In this document: positions 7,437-17,733 of the stretch, in pieces | How the letters are laid out: every line of letters starts with the position of its first letter | Position numbering within the stretch: position 1 is the stretch's first letter | Assembly: GCF_013340935.1 (NCBI RefSeq) | Contig: NZ_WHOS01000033.1 | Coordinates: 1 to 64,000, forward strand | Length of the DNA stretch: 64,000 bases | Direction of reading: 5' to 3' | From: Azospirillum melinis | GTDB taxonomy: Bacteria > Pseudomonadota > Alphaproteobacteria > Azospirillales > Azospirillaceae | Translations under genes and position numbers: made by a program | The notes under the pieces: model-generated | Told to the model about the DNA's origin: nothing | Database searches by the model: none | Seen by the model: only the letters and a program-made list of their open reading frames with translations

Positions 7437-9694
7437 CACAACAACTCCCGCAAATCGAGCACCAGGATCAGCCGGCCGTCGCCCAGCACCGCCGTGCCGG
7501 CATAGCCGCGCAGCCCCCGCAGAACCCCGGTCATCGGACGCAGCACCACGTCGGCGCGCTCACCGACATCGTCCACCGCCACGGCGACCGGCCCATCGCT
7601 CAGTTCGGCGAGCACGACGCAGTCGGCCTCGCCCCCACCCCCGCGCCCGTGCCCGCCCCCGTCATCGGGGGGCTGGCCCAACAGGCGGCGCAGGCGGACC
7701 AGCGGCACCACCCGGTCGCGCAGCACGATGCTTTCCGCCCGCTTCACCCCGCGGATCTCTGCCCGCGGCACCCGCTGGACGCCACCGACCACCGCCACCG
7801 GGATGCCATAGAAGGATCCCGCCGCCTCCACCACCACGACCCGGGTGATGCTGAGCGTCAGCGGCAGCGACAGCCGCACCCGCGTGCCGCTGCCGGGGGT
7901 CGAGGCGATCTCCACCCGGCCGCCGGCCCGTTCCACCGCCGTGCGCACCGCATCCATGCCGACCCCGCGGCCCGACAGGTCGGACACGCTGCCGGCGGTG
8001 CTGAAGCCCGGAGCGAAGACCAGCCGCACGGCATCGTCGTCGCCGAGCGCCGCGGCGGCATCCGGGGTGAGCAACCCCTTGGCGACGGCGGCTTTGCGCA
8101 TCGCCGCCGGGTCGATGCCGGCGCCGTCGTCCGACACCTCCACCACCACCCCGCCCTTGTCCTGGAAGGCATGGACCCGCAAGGTGCCGCCCGGCGGCTT
8201 GCCCGAGGCGGCACGGCGCTCCGGTGCCTCGATGCCATGGTCGATTGCGTTGCGCACCAGATGCAGCAACGGCTCGCCCAGCACGTCGAGGATGTCCTTG
8301 TCGGCCTCCGTCTCCGCCCCGTCCAGCACCAGCTCGACCGTCTTGTCCAGCCGGCGGGCGGTGTCGCGCACCAGCCGGGGCAGCGGATCGAACACGCGGG
8401 CGAGCGGCAGCAGCCGCAGGCGCAGCGCCGCATGGCGCAGGTCGCCGACCAGACTGTCCAGCCGGGCGGAGAACGCCTTCATGTCGCGCGTCACCTCGCC
8501 GTCCCCGACGCGGCGGACCAGCGGCCCCAACTGCCCCTTCATCACCGACAGCTCGCCGACCAGCGCCATCAGCGCGTCCATCCGCTCCGGTTCCACCCGC
8601 AGGGCGCGGCGCGGGGAGGCAGGCCGCGCCTCGGCCACGGCGGGCTTTTCCGGAGGCCCGTTTTCCGGAGGCCCGTTTTCCAGAGGATCGTCGGCCAGGA
8701 AGCGGCGCAACGTCCCGGCATCGGCGCAGGCCGCCGCCACGACGGCCCGGTCGGCCGGCCGGCCCAGCGCGGTCAGGATCGCGGCGACCGCACGCGCCAC
8801 CGCGGCGCTGCGCGACCCGCGTTCGGCGGCACTGCCGGGCAGGTCGAGAATGCGCGCCTGCTCCTCCAGCATCGCCGCCGCCAGCGAGCCCGGCGGCGCC
8901 ATGGCAATCGGCTTGGCGGGAGGCTGTGCCATGGCGGACGCCGCAGCAGGCATCAGCGTGACGCTGCCGATCCGCACCTGATCGGGAACGCTGCGGAAGG
9001 CCGGCATCACCGCCTCGACCCCGGCGCCGCTCAACGCGCGGAAACGCAGCATGCAGCGGTAGGGGTCCATCTGCGCCAGGGCCGGAAGCGGTTCCGCCGG
9101 TTCGATCCGGAGCCACCGCAGGTCGGGGACCCGCCGGAACAGGGCCAGCGGATCGTCGCCGGTGAAGAAGCATTCCGGATCGGGCCTGTAGTCGATGGCG
9201 GTAATCACGCCGCCGGCCATCCCTACCCCATCCCGGTCCTCGCGGGCCAGCGCCGCCACCCAGGGGAAGGCGTCCGCCTCCCCGGCGGCCTCTCCGCCAC
9301 CGGCCGCCCCCTCCGCAGACACCCCGGACAGCCCGCGGACCAGGGTGTCCGCCGCCTGTGCCGCGTCGGCGGGCAGGGCGCCGGTATCCTCCAGCGCCGC
9401 CACCCAGCGGGCGCACTGGTCGAGCGTACGGAACAGCCGGTCGGCCAGCTCCGGCGTCATGCCGTGCCGGCCGTCGCGCAGCAGCGACAGCGTGTCCTCC
9501 CCGGCATGGACCAGCCGGGTGAAGGGCGCCATGTCGAACAGGCCACTCGCCCCCTTCAGCGTGTGGAAGGCGCGGAACAGCTCGTCCACCGACGCCCGGT
9601 CGGCGGGATCGCGCTCCAGCGCCAGTAGCGCGCCGCCGGCCGTCTCCAGCAGCTCCTGCGCCTCGACGACGAACTGGTCGAACAGCTCGCTCAT
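7436..9694 (-). CDS. cheA: Chemotaxis histidine kinase CheA
   Basis: A 752-residue CheA. An N-terminal Hpt domain carries the phosphorylatable His44 in FHTLKGASG. Residues ~135-260 hold an uncommon segment (FFTGDDPLALFRRVPDL, DPYRCMLRFRALSG, VPDQVRIG), which I cannot equate with the usual P2 CheY-binding domain. Then come the dimerisation helices (MDALMALVGELSVMKGQL), the HATPase with LVRNAIDHGIE, DDGAGIDP and GRGVGMDAV, and a C-terminal CheW-like domain. All ATP-binding boxes look intact. It follows a CheY-like gene with an ATGA overlap. The kinase should phosphorylate the two CheY proteins and CheB encoded nearby. Confidence 0.95.
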   Translation of the reverse strand: MSELFDQFVVEAQELLETAGGALLALERDPADRASVDELFRAFHTLKGASGLFDMAPFTRLVHAGEDTLSLLRDGRHGMTPELADRLFRTLDQCARWVAALEDTGALPADAAQAADTLVRGLSGVSAEGAAGGGEAAGEADAFPWVAALAREDRDGVGMAGGVITAIDYRPDPECFFTGDDPLALFRRVPDLRWLRIEPAEPLPALAQMDPYRCMLRFRALSGAGVEAVMPAFRSVPDQVRIGSVTLMPAAASAMAQPPAKPIAMAPPGSLAAAMLEEQARILDLPGSAAERGSRSAAVARAVAAILTALGRPADRAVVAAACADAGTLRRFLADDPLENGPPENGPPEKPAVAEARPASPRRALRVEPERMDALMALVGELSVMKGQLGPLVRRVGDGEVTRDMKAFSARLDSLVGDLRHAALRLRLLPLARVFDPLPRLVRDTARRLDKTVELVLDGAETEADKDILDVLGEPLLHLVRNAIDHGIEAPERRAASGKPPGGTLRVHAFQDKGGVVVEVSDDGAGIDPAAMRKAAVAKGLLTPDAAAALGDDDAVRLVFAPGFSTAGSVSDLSGRGVGMDAVRTAVERAGGRVEIASTPGSGTRVRLSLPLTLSITRVVVVEAAGSFYGIPVAVVGGVQRVPRAEIRGVKRAESIVLRDRVVPLVRLRRLLGQPPDDGGGHGRGGGGEADCVVLAELSDGPVAVAVDDVGERADVVLRPMTGVLRGLRGYAGTAVLGDGRLILVLDLRELL

Positions 9695-10101
9695 GGCGCG
9701 CCCTCCGTGGCGAGAGGTTGCCCGGTCAGCAGCCGCGCCGCCTCCACCAGCACCTCCGGCCGCGGCGGCTTGACGATGTACCAGTTGGCGCCGGCCAGCA
9801 GTGCCTGCTCGCGGTCGCTGTCTTTCGCTTCGGTGCTGATCATGATGGCCGGCACGTCGCGCAACACCGGATCTCGGCGCAGGACGCGCAGCATGGTGTA
9901 GCCGTCCATCTTGCGCATGTTGACGTCGACGATCACCAGATCGGGCGGGACGGCCATGGCGCGTTCCAGCCCCTCGATGCCGTTCACCGCCTCGTCCACC
10001 ACGAAGCCGGCACCCTCCAGCACCCGGCGGCTGAAGGCGCGGACGGTCACGGCGTCGTCCACCACAAGGACGCGCGGCCCTCCGGTATCGTTCGCGCTCA
10101 T
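9691..10101 (-). CDS. Single-domain response regulator (CheY-like)
   Basis: A 136-residue receiver domain with the acidic pair DD at 15-16, phospho-acceptor Asp59 in VIVDVNMRKMDG, the Thr/Ser switch in MISTEA and the conserved Lys in YIVKPP. There is no output domain. Between cheR and cheA with 4-bp overlaps on each side, it is probably the main phosphotransfer partner or a phosphate sink of this CheA. The pathway does not have to end on a flagellar motor. Confidence 0.93.
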   Translation of the reverse strand: MSANDTGGPRVLVVDDAVTVRAFSRRVLEGAGFVVDEAVNGIEGLERAMAVPPDLVIVDVNMRKMDGYTMLRVLRRDPVLRDVPAIMISTEAKDSDREQALLAGANWYIVKPPRPEVLVEAARLLTGQPLATEGAP

Positions 10102-10985
10102 GCGGCACCCCCGTCGATCGGCTTCTGGTAGAGGATGGCGTCGGGGAAGCGGCGCGGCACGAACAGCGAGGACATGCGGCTCATGCTTTCCGAATGGCCG
10201 AGACAGACGAAGCCGCCCGGCGCCAGGGCATCGTGAAACATGCTCGCCGTCTCCCGTCGGCCAAGATCGTCGAAATAGATCAGCAGGTTGCGGCAAAAGA
10301 TCACGTCGATCCCGCGGAAACCGCGCACCTGCTGCGGGTCGGCGAGGTTGACCAGCGAGAAATCGACCGAGTCCCGCAAATCCTCGACGATCCGCCAGCG
10401 CGGTCCCCAATCCTCGGCCCCCCCGCGCAGGGGCTGGAAATATTTGGCGCGCAGATGCGCCGGCAATCCCTGCAGGGCGCGCTCGTCATAGATGCCCTCG
10501 CGCGCGCGTTCCAGCACCGCGCTGTCGATGTCGGAGGCCAGCAGCTCGATCTCGTAATCGTCCACCCGGCTCCAGTTCTCCAGCAGCATGATGGCGATGG
10601 AATAGGGCTCCTCCCCGGTGGCGCAGCCGGCCGACCAGATGCGCAGCCGCGAGCCCTTCGGCCGCCCCCGCACCAGCTCGTCGAGGACGGAATTCACCAG
10701 ACAGTCGAACTGGTACTTCTCGCGGAAGAAATAGGTCTCGTTCACCGTCATCAGGTTGACGAGCCGCTGAAGCTCCTCCCCCGACGCCTGGAAGCGCAGC
10801 AGGTTCATATAGGCGCGCAGATCCGTCGCCCCGACCGCCTGCATGCGGGCGGCGACGCGGCGGTCGACGAAATAGCGCTTGGCCTCGGTGAAGGACAGGC
10901 CGGTGCGCTCCCGCAGGAAGCCGCACAGGGTGGCATAATCCTCCGGCGACAGGCCTTGCGGGTCGGTTTCGGTCACTCCGTTCAC
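10098..10985 (-). CDS. cheR: Chemoreceptor glutamate methyltransferase CheR
   Basis: SAM-dependent methylation of receptor glutamates for adaptation. The 295-residue protein has the N-terminal helical domain (LCGFLRERTGLSF), the conserved NETYFFRE, the SAM motif IWSAGCATGEEPYSIAI, LASDIDSAVL, and VIFCRNLLIYFD. It starts at GTG 10985, overlapping the stop of the HEAT gene (GTGA). No pentapeptide-tether domain is seen. The only receptor in the operon is a soluble double-tip protein, so whether it is methylated is uncertain. Confidence 0.95.
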   Translation of the reverse strand: MNGVTETDPQGLSPEDYATLCGFLRERTGLSFTEAKRYFVDRRVAARMQAVGATDLRAYMNLLRFQASGEELQRLVNLMTVNETYFFREKYQFDCLVNSVLDELVRGRPKGSRLRIWSAGCATGEEPYSIAIMLLENWSRVDDYEIELLASDIDSAVLERAREGIYDERALQGLPAHLRAKYFQPLRGGAEDWGPRWRIVEDLRDSVDFSLVNLADPQQVRGFRGIDVIFCRNLLIYFDDLGRRETASMFHDALAPGGFVCLGHSESMSRMSSLFVPRRFPDAILYQKPIDGGAA

Positions 10986-11605
10986 CGTCCGCGGAAGCTG
11001 GAACGCGCGGCATCGACGGCGAAGGCGACGAAGGCATCGTCGGGGAAGCGGCGGGCCAGAGTCTCCAGACTGGACAACGCTTCCGGACTGCCGGCCTCGG
11101 CCAGCGCCTCCACCGCGGCAAGGCCGACATTCACGTCGCAATCGTGTTCCATCACCCGTGCCAGCCACTCGGCGCGGTCCGGATGGACGAGGCTCCCCAG
11201 CCCCTGCACCGCGAAAATGCGCAGATCGGTGTCGGCATGGTCGAGCAGCGGCAGCAGTGCCGGGGCGGCGACCTCCACCGGCATCTGCTGCAGGCTTTCC
11301 AGCGCCGCGTTGCGCAAGGCCGCATCCTCGCGGTCGAGGAAGGGGACGATGGCCGCCGCCGCCGCAGGCGTGGCGATGCGGGCGAGCGCCGTCAGGATGG
11401 CCTCGCGCACGCCGGCGTCGCCCTCAGCCTGAAGCCGGTGGGCGAGCGCCGCTTCGGCACCCGGCGGCGGGCTGTGGCCCAGCCCATGGGCGGCATCGCG
11501 ACGGACCGCGGCGTCGGCATCCTCCAGAGCGGCCAGCGGATCGCGCGCACCCCCGGCGTCGGCCGGGGAGACTTCCGGAGCGGCCTTCTTCTTCACAAGT
11601 CCCAT
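10982..11605 (-). CDS. HEAT-repeat protein in the che operon
   Basis: A 207-residue Ala/Leu-rich protein built of HEAT-like helical pairs: DPLAALEDADAAVRRDAAHGLG, DAGVREAILTALARI and DTDLRIFAVQGLGSL are successive repeats. There is no signal peptide and no catalytic motif. It lies between cheB and cheR with an overlap to cheR, so it is part of the same expression unit. HEAT proteins commonly scaffold protein complexes; here it may organise the soluble receptor array or link the kinase to its target. This is inference. Confidence 0.85.
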   Translation of the reverse strand: MGLVKKKAAPEVSPADAGGARDPLAALEDADAAVRRDAAHGLGHSPPPGAEAALAHRLQAEGDAGVREAILTALARIATPAAAAAIVPFLDREDAALRNAALESLQQMPVEVAAPALLPLLDHADTDLRIFAVQGLGSLVHPDRAEWLARVMEHDCDVNVGLAAVEALAEAGSPEALSSLETLARRFPDDAFVAFAVDAARSSFRGR

Positions 11606-11616
11606 GGCGTCCCTCC

Positions 11617-12741
11617 CTAGTCCTTCCTGCCCGGCGCGGGTCCGGCCCGCCGCGCGGCAGGCGACAGCCAGCGGTTCAGCTGGCCGGCGATCCGGTCCGA
11701 CGGTAGAACGACGCCGGCACCGCCGCGCCGGATCAGGTCCTGCGGCATGCCGAAGACCACGGCGCTGTCCTCCGACTCCGCGATGGTACGGCCGCCGCGG
11801 GCGTGCAGCTCGGCCATGGACGCCGCCCCGTCATTGCCCATGCCGGTCAGCAGCACCCCCACCAGCCGGTCCGGCGGCAGCAGCCGCATGGCGCTGGTCA
11901 CCAGCCGGTCGGTGTTGGGGTGCCAGGGCCTGTCGGGCGAGGCCGGCACGCAGACCGCCTGCAACCGCCCGCCACGCCGCGCCAGCTCCACGTCGGCGCC
12001 GCCGCGGGCGATGCAGATCCTGCCCGGCTCCAGCACCGTCGCCCGCTCCACCTCCACCACGCTCAGCGCGCACATCTCGTCCAGCCGCCGCGCCAGCGTC
12101 GCGGTGAAGGCGACCGGCATATGCTGCGCCACCACCACCGGCCAGGGGAAGCCGGCCGGCAGCAGCGGCAGGATGTCCTCCAGCGTGCTGGGCCCGCCGG
12201 TGGACACGCCGACCAGCACCACGCCTTCGACCTCCCCCTCCACCGCCACGGAGGGCGGCGCCGGCGGTGCGGGCGCCACGAAATCCTCACCCACGATGCG
12301 GGCGCGGGCCAGCCGCAGCCGTTCGCGCAGGCCGTGCACCCGGCGCGGGCGGGAGGATGCGGCGGCGCGCACCGTCTCCACCAACTCCTCGCCGATGCGG
12401 CCGATGGAGCCGGCGGCAGGCTTCTGCACCGCCTCCACCGCTCCCAGCCGCAGCGCCTCCAGCGTCTCCCCCGCCCCCGCCCCGGTGAGGGCGGAGACCA
12501 TGACGACCGGCTTGGGATGCTCCACCATGATGCGGGCAAGGCAGGTCAGCCCGTCCATGCCGGGCATGGTGATGTCCAGCGTCACCACATCCGGATCGAC
12601 CTCCGGCAGGCGCGCCAGCGCCTCCTCCCCCGTCGCCGCAGTCTCCACCCGGAAACCGGCCTCGACCAGGAGATCCGCGATGCGCCGGCGCATCAGCGCG
12701 GAATCGTCCACCACCAGAACCGTCAGCACGCCGCCCCCCAT
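11617..12741 (-). CDS. cheB: Receptor methylesterase/deamidase CheB
   Basis: A 374-residue CheB with an N-terminal receiver (VVDDSALMRRRIADLL, phospho-Asp56 in VVTLDITMPGMDG) and a C-terminal methylesterase. The catalytic triad is visible: Ser in VGVSTGGPSTL, His in VAQHMPVAFT and Asp in LLTGMGNDGAASM. Start ATG 12741; a GTG at 12729 preceded by a G-run is an alternative that keeps the whole receiver. Eleven bases separate it from the HEAT gene. With CheR it gives the pathway a full methylation-based adaptation pair. Confidence 0.95.
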   Translation of the reverse strand: MGGGVLTVLVVDDSALMRRRIADLLVEAGFRVETAATGEEALARLPEVDPDVVTLDITMPGMDGLTCLARIMVEHPKPVVMVSALTGAGAGETLEALRLGAVEAVQKPAAGSIGRIGEELVETVRAAASSRPRRVHGLRERLRLARARIVGEDFVAPAPPAPPSVAVEGEVEGVVLVGVSTGGPSTLEDILPLLPAGFPWPVVVAQHMPVAFTATLARRLDEMCALSVVEVERATVLEPGRICIARGGADVELARRGGRLQAVCVPASPDRPWHPNTDRLVTSAMRLLPPDRLVGVLLTGMGNDGAASMAELHARGGRTIAESEDSAVVFGMPQDLIRRGGAGVVLPSDRIAGQLNRWLSPAARRAGPAPGRKD

Positions 12742-12748
12742 CCGTCCG

Positions 12749-14478
<1,730 letters not shown>

Positions 14479-14482
<4 letters not shown>

Positions 14483-16458
14483 ACCGCGCCCAGCAGGCTG
14501 TCGGCCATCGTCGCGATCTCCTCGATCGCCGACGCCAGTTCCTCGGCCCCCTTCGCCTGCTCGCGCGCGGCCTTGGCCGCTTCGGTGCCGGCGAGGTTCG
14601 CGGCGGCGGCGGCGGTGGCCACCTGCTCCACGCCGACGCGGGTCTCGCGGAGCGCGCCGGTCGTCTCGGTGGCGGCTTCCAGGATTTCACGGCTGCCGGC
14701 GGTGACCACCCGCAGCTCCTGCGCGCCGGCGGTCAGGGTGACGCCGAAGGCACGGTGGCGCGCGATCTCCGTCACCGCGGTGGCGGACACCTCCTCCACG
14801 TCGCGGCGAACCCGCAGCATCTGGTCCTGGATGTCGCGGACGATGTCCTTCACCCGCTCCGCACTGTCCGCGCTGTCGCCGGCCAGCTTGCGGATGTCGC
14901 CGCTGACCACGGTGAAGCCGCGGCCGAACTCGCCTGCCCGCGCCGCCTCGATGGAGCCGCTGACCGCCAGCATCCCGGTCTGGATGGCGACGGTGGCGAT
15001 GGCGTCCACCACCTTGTCGATGCGCCGGCCGATCCGGTCCAGCGCGTCCAGCCGGTCCCCTGCCCGGCGGGAGGACTCCACTGCCTCCAGCATGCCGTCG
15101 GCCAGCCGGCCGATGGTCTCGCGCGTCTCGCCCAGCAACCCTTCCATCGCCGTGCAGCGTTCCACCGACTCGCCGGCCCGGCCGGCGGCCAGCGTCGCCG
15201 CCGCGTCGATCTCCGCAATGGCGGAGGCAAGCTGGTGGGTGGCCGCGCTCTGCGACTGCGCCCCGCCGGAGATCTGGCCGATGGCGGTCATGATCTGGGC
15301 CGCCCCGCGGTTGATCTCCTCGATGGCGGCCGACAGCTCCTCGGCGGCCGAGGCCAGCTCGTCGGCGGTGGCGGCGAGGTCGGCGGTGCCCTCCAGATCC
15401 TCGGCCACCTCGGACAGCTGGCCGGCGGCGCGCTGGCTCTGGCCCAATGCAACGGCCTGCTCACCGGCGGTCCTCAGCGCCTCCTCGGCGGCGGCGGACT
15501 GTTCCTCGGCGCTGGCGGCGATGGTCTCCGCCCCGCGCAGGGCCTCGCGCGCCGCCTGATCGGCCTCGACCGCGGCGCGGATCGTCTCCTGCGCGCCCTG
15601 GACGATGGTCGTCATGTCCGACCGCACGCCTTCCAGCTGCTCGACGATCCTGCGGCCGCGCTCCACTTCCGCCTTGGCCGCATCGGACGAGGCGACGATG
15701 CCGGCGGCGATGGCGGCCACCGCATCCTGGATTTCCGCGACCATCGCCTGGATGCCGTTGGCGCTGCGTTCCGACCGTTCGGCCAGCGCCTGCACCTCGT
15801 CGGCGACGACGGCGAAGCCCTTGCCGGCCTCCCCGGCACGGGCTGCCTCGATGGCGGCGTTCAGCGCCAGCAGGTTGGTCTGGTCGGCGATGGCGGCGAC
15901 GCTCTGCACGATGGTGCCGATCTCGCGGGCCTGGGCCTCCAGGTCGCGGACCAGACGCACCGAGGCTTCCTGCCGTTCGGCGGCGCGGACGATGCCCTCG
16001 ATGGAGGACAGGATCTGGCCGCTGACGTCCTTCAGCGTCGCCTGCAACGCCTCGACCCGCAGCACCGCCTGTTCCGCCGTGCTGCGCGAGCGGGTCAGCA
16101 GTTCCGACGCGCGGCCGATCATGCGCTGCGACTGCTGGGTGGCGCCGGCCGACTGCTCGGCTCCGGCGGCGATCTGCTCCATCGCCCGGCGCAGTTCCTC
16201 CGCCGCCGACGCCGCCTGGGTGATGCCGCTGGCCAGCTCGGTCGAGGCGGCGGCGATGCCGGTGGCGGCCTGCCGGCGGCGCGAATCGGCGCGAGCCCGG
16301 CGGCGCTGCGGCGCACCCGTGGTAACTGCTGCCGGGGCTGCCGGGGTGGCGGTCGGCGCGGATGCGGAAGCGGACCGGTCCGGACCCTCCTCGTCGGCGC
16401 CGGACTTGGTCCGGACGGTGCGCGCCGTGTCGATCTTGGTCTTCTTGATGAGTGCCAT
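14479..16458 (-). CDS. Soluble chemoreceptor with two signalling tips
   Basis: A 659-residue Ala/Glu-rich coiled-coil protein with no membrane segment and no recognisable sensor domain: residues 1-60 are charged and low-complexity. Two MCP-type hairpin tips are present, at ~188-230 ([38 protein letters not shown]) and ~488-530 ([38 protein letters not shown]). The first is near consensus; in the second Asn-Leu-Leu-Ala-Leu-Asn is changed to Gly-Met-Leu-Ala-Val-Ser, so its kinase coupling may differ. Between cheC and the triple-CheW gene, it is probably the dedicated receptor of this operon. Confidence 0.92.
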
Positions 16459-16511
16459 GGTCCTTACCCGTCTTCCTTACCCGCCTGTCCAGCCGGTTGT
16501 TCTTGTTGCCG

Positions 16512-17144
16512 TCACGCCACGAGCCGCCCGATATAGCGGCCGAGCGTCGCCTGGAGCGCGCCTGCCGAGCCGGCGTCGAGCAGCAGGACCACCCGCCCGC
16601 CGACCACGACACCTTCGCCGCCCGGCAGATTGGCGCGCAAATCGATGTGGAACAGCACCGCGGCTCCCTCCGCCGTCGGAGCCGTTCCCGAACAGCCCCG
16701 CAGCACCTCCGCCGCATCGCCGCGGAACACCACCGGCAGGCCGGTCTCCACCGGTTCGCCCAGCAGGTTGGCGACCAGGGCCAGCGCGCTGTTCAGAACG
16801 ACGTTGCCCAGCTCCGCCAGAACCTCGTCCTCCAGTTCCGGCACCTCCTCGGCAGGAACGTCGGGCGGCAGGGCGGCGCGCACCAGGGCCATGCTGCCGG
16901 CCTGGGGGAAGACCAGCAGGGCGCAGCCCGCGAACAGGCCGCCCAGCGTTTCCGAGATGCCCACCAGCGGCGGCGTCAGCGCCCGGTCCAGCAGCCCGGC
17001 CACCGTGTCCGGCGGCACCATGTCCACCGTCGGGACCGACAGGGTCACCAGCCCGCCCAGCATGCGGCCGAGCGCCGTCGATGCGCGGCCGATGCCGATG
17101 TTGCCCAGTTCGGCCAGCGCATCGCGCTCCAGATCGCTCAGCAT
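16512..17144 (-). CDS. cheC: CheC-type CheY-P phosphatase
   Basis: A 210-residue CheC/FliY-family protein with two active-site helices, each with the Glu..Asn pair: ALAELGNIGIGRASTALG near residue 10 and VLAELGNVVLNSALALVANL near 110. Both E-x-x-N motifs are intact, which suggests two working dephosphorylation sites. There is no FliN-like extension. CheD, the usual CheC partner, is not in the window. Lies 10 bp downstream of the cheY gene and 53 bp upstream of the receptor. Confidence 0.9.
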   Translation of the reverse strand: MLSDLERDALAELGNIGIGRASTALGRMLGGLVTLSVPTVDMVPPDTVAGLLDRALTPPLVGISETLGGLFAGCALLVFPQAGSMALVRAALPPDVPAEEVPELEDEVLAELGNVVLNSALALVANLLGEPVETGLPVVFRGDAAEVLRGCSGTAPTAEGAAVLFHIDLRANLPGGEGVVVGGRVVLLLDAGSAGALQATLGRYIGRLVA

Positions 17145-17154
17145 GGGGATGCGG

Positions 17155-17550
17155 TCACTCCTGCTGCGGCTGTGCGGGACGGCGCTGCGGCAGGGCGGTG
17201 GAGTTCAGGAAACGGACGACCTGCTCCTCCTCCAGCGGCTTGGGCATGAAGGCGGCGCCGACACCGCGGATGCCGGACACCACCGCGTCCTGGGCATTGG
17301 CGGTGATGATGGCGATGTGGATGCCCGGATGGCTCTGGCGCAGCTTGGCCGCGGTCTCCACGCCGTTGTCGCCGGGCATGTTGTAGTCGATGATGGCAAC
17401 ATCGACCGGCGTGTCCTGCAACGTCGTGAAGAGTTCGCCGCCGTTCGCAGCCTCGACCACCGTCCAGTCCGGCTTGTTGCGCAAGACCATGGCCCGCACA
17501 TGCATGCGCGAAAGCTTGCTGTCATCGACAATGATTGCAGTCTTACTCAA
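17155..17550 (-). CDS. Single-domain response regulator, first gene of the che operon
   Basis: A 131-residue CheY-like receiver: acidic pair DD at 9-10, phospho-Asp55 in AIIDYNMPGDNG, Thr switch in AIITAN and Lys in FMPKPLEEE. The best start is TTG 17548-17550, about 8 bases after AAAGGC; there is no earlier ATG in frame with a ribosome site. As the first gene it is likely closest to the promoter in 17551-17733. A TATACT hexamer on the minus strand near 17618 could be a -10, but no good -35 accompanies it. Confidence 0.9.
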   Translation of the reverse strand: MSKTAIIVDDSKLSRMHVRAMVLRNKPDWTVVEAANGGELFTTLQDTPVDVAIIDYNMPGDNGVETAAKLRQSHPGIHIAIITANAQDAVVSGIRGVGAAFMPKPLEEEQVVRFLNSTALPQRRPAQPQQE

Positions 17551-17733
17551 GATATACGCCTTTTGGATGGAGATCGGCCAGAGAAGCCTAGCCTGGACCG
17601 AATTGAGCGCAAGTATACAGAATGAAATGTGCCGCGCCAGTCCCCTTAAATGTTCTTGGGATTTTGCCTGCGCGCCATCCCGCCGACTCATGCTATCGAA
17701 ACGCCACGTTCTTTCCGATCCGGCCACCGCCCC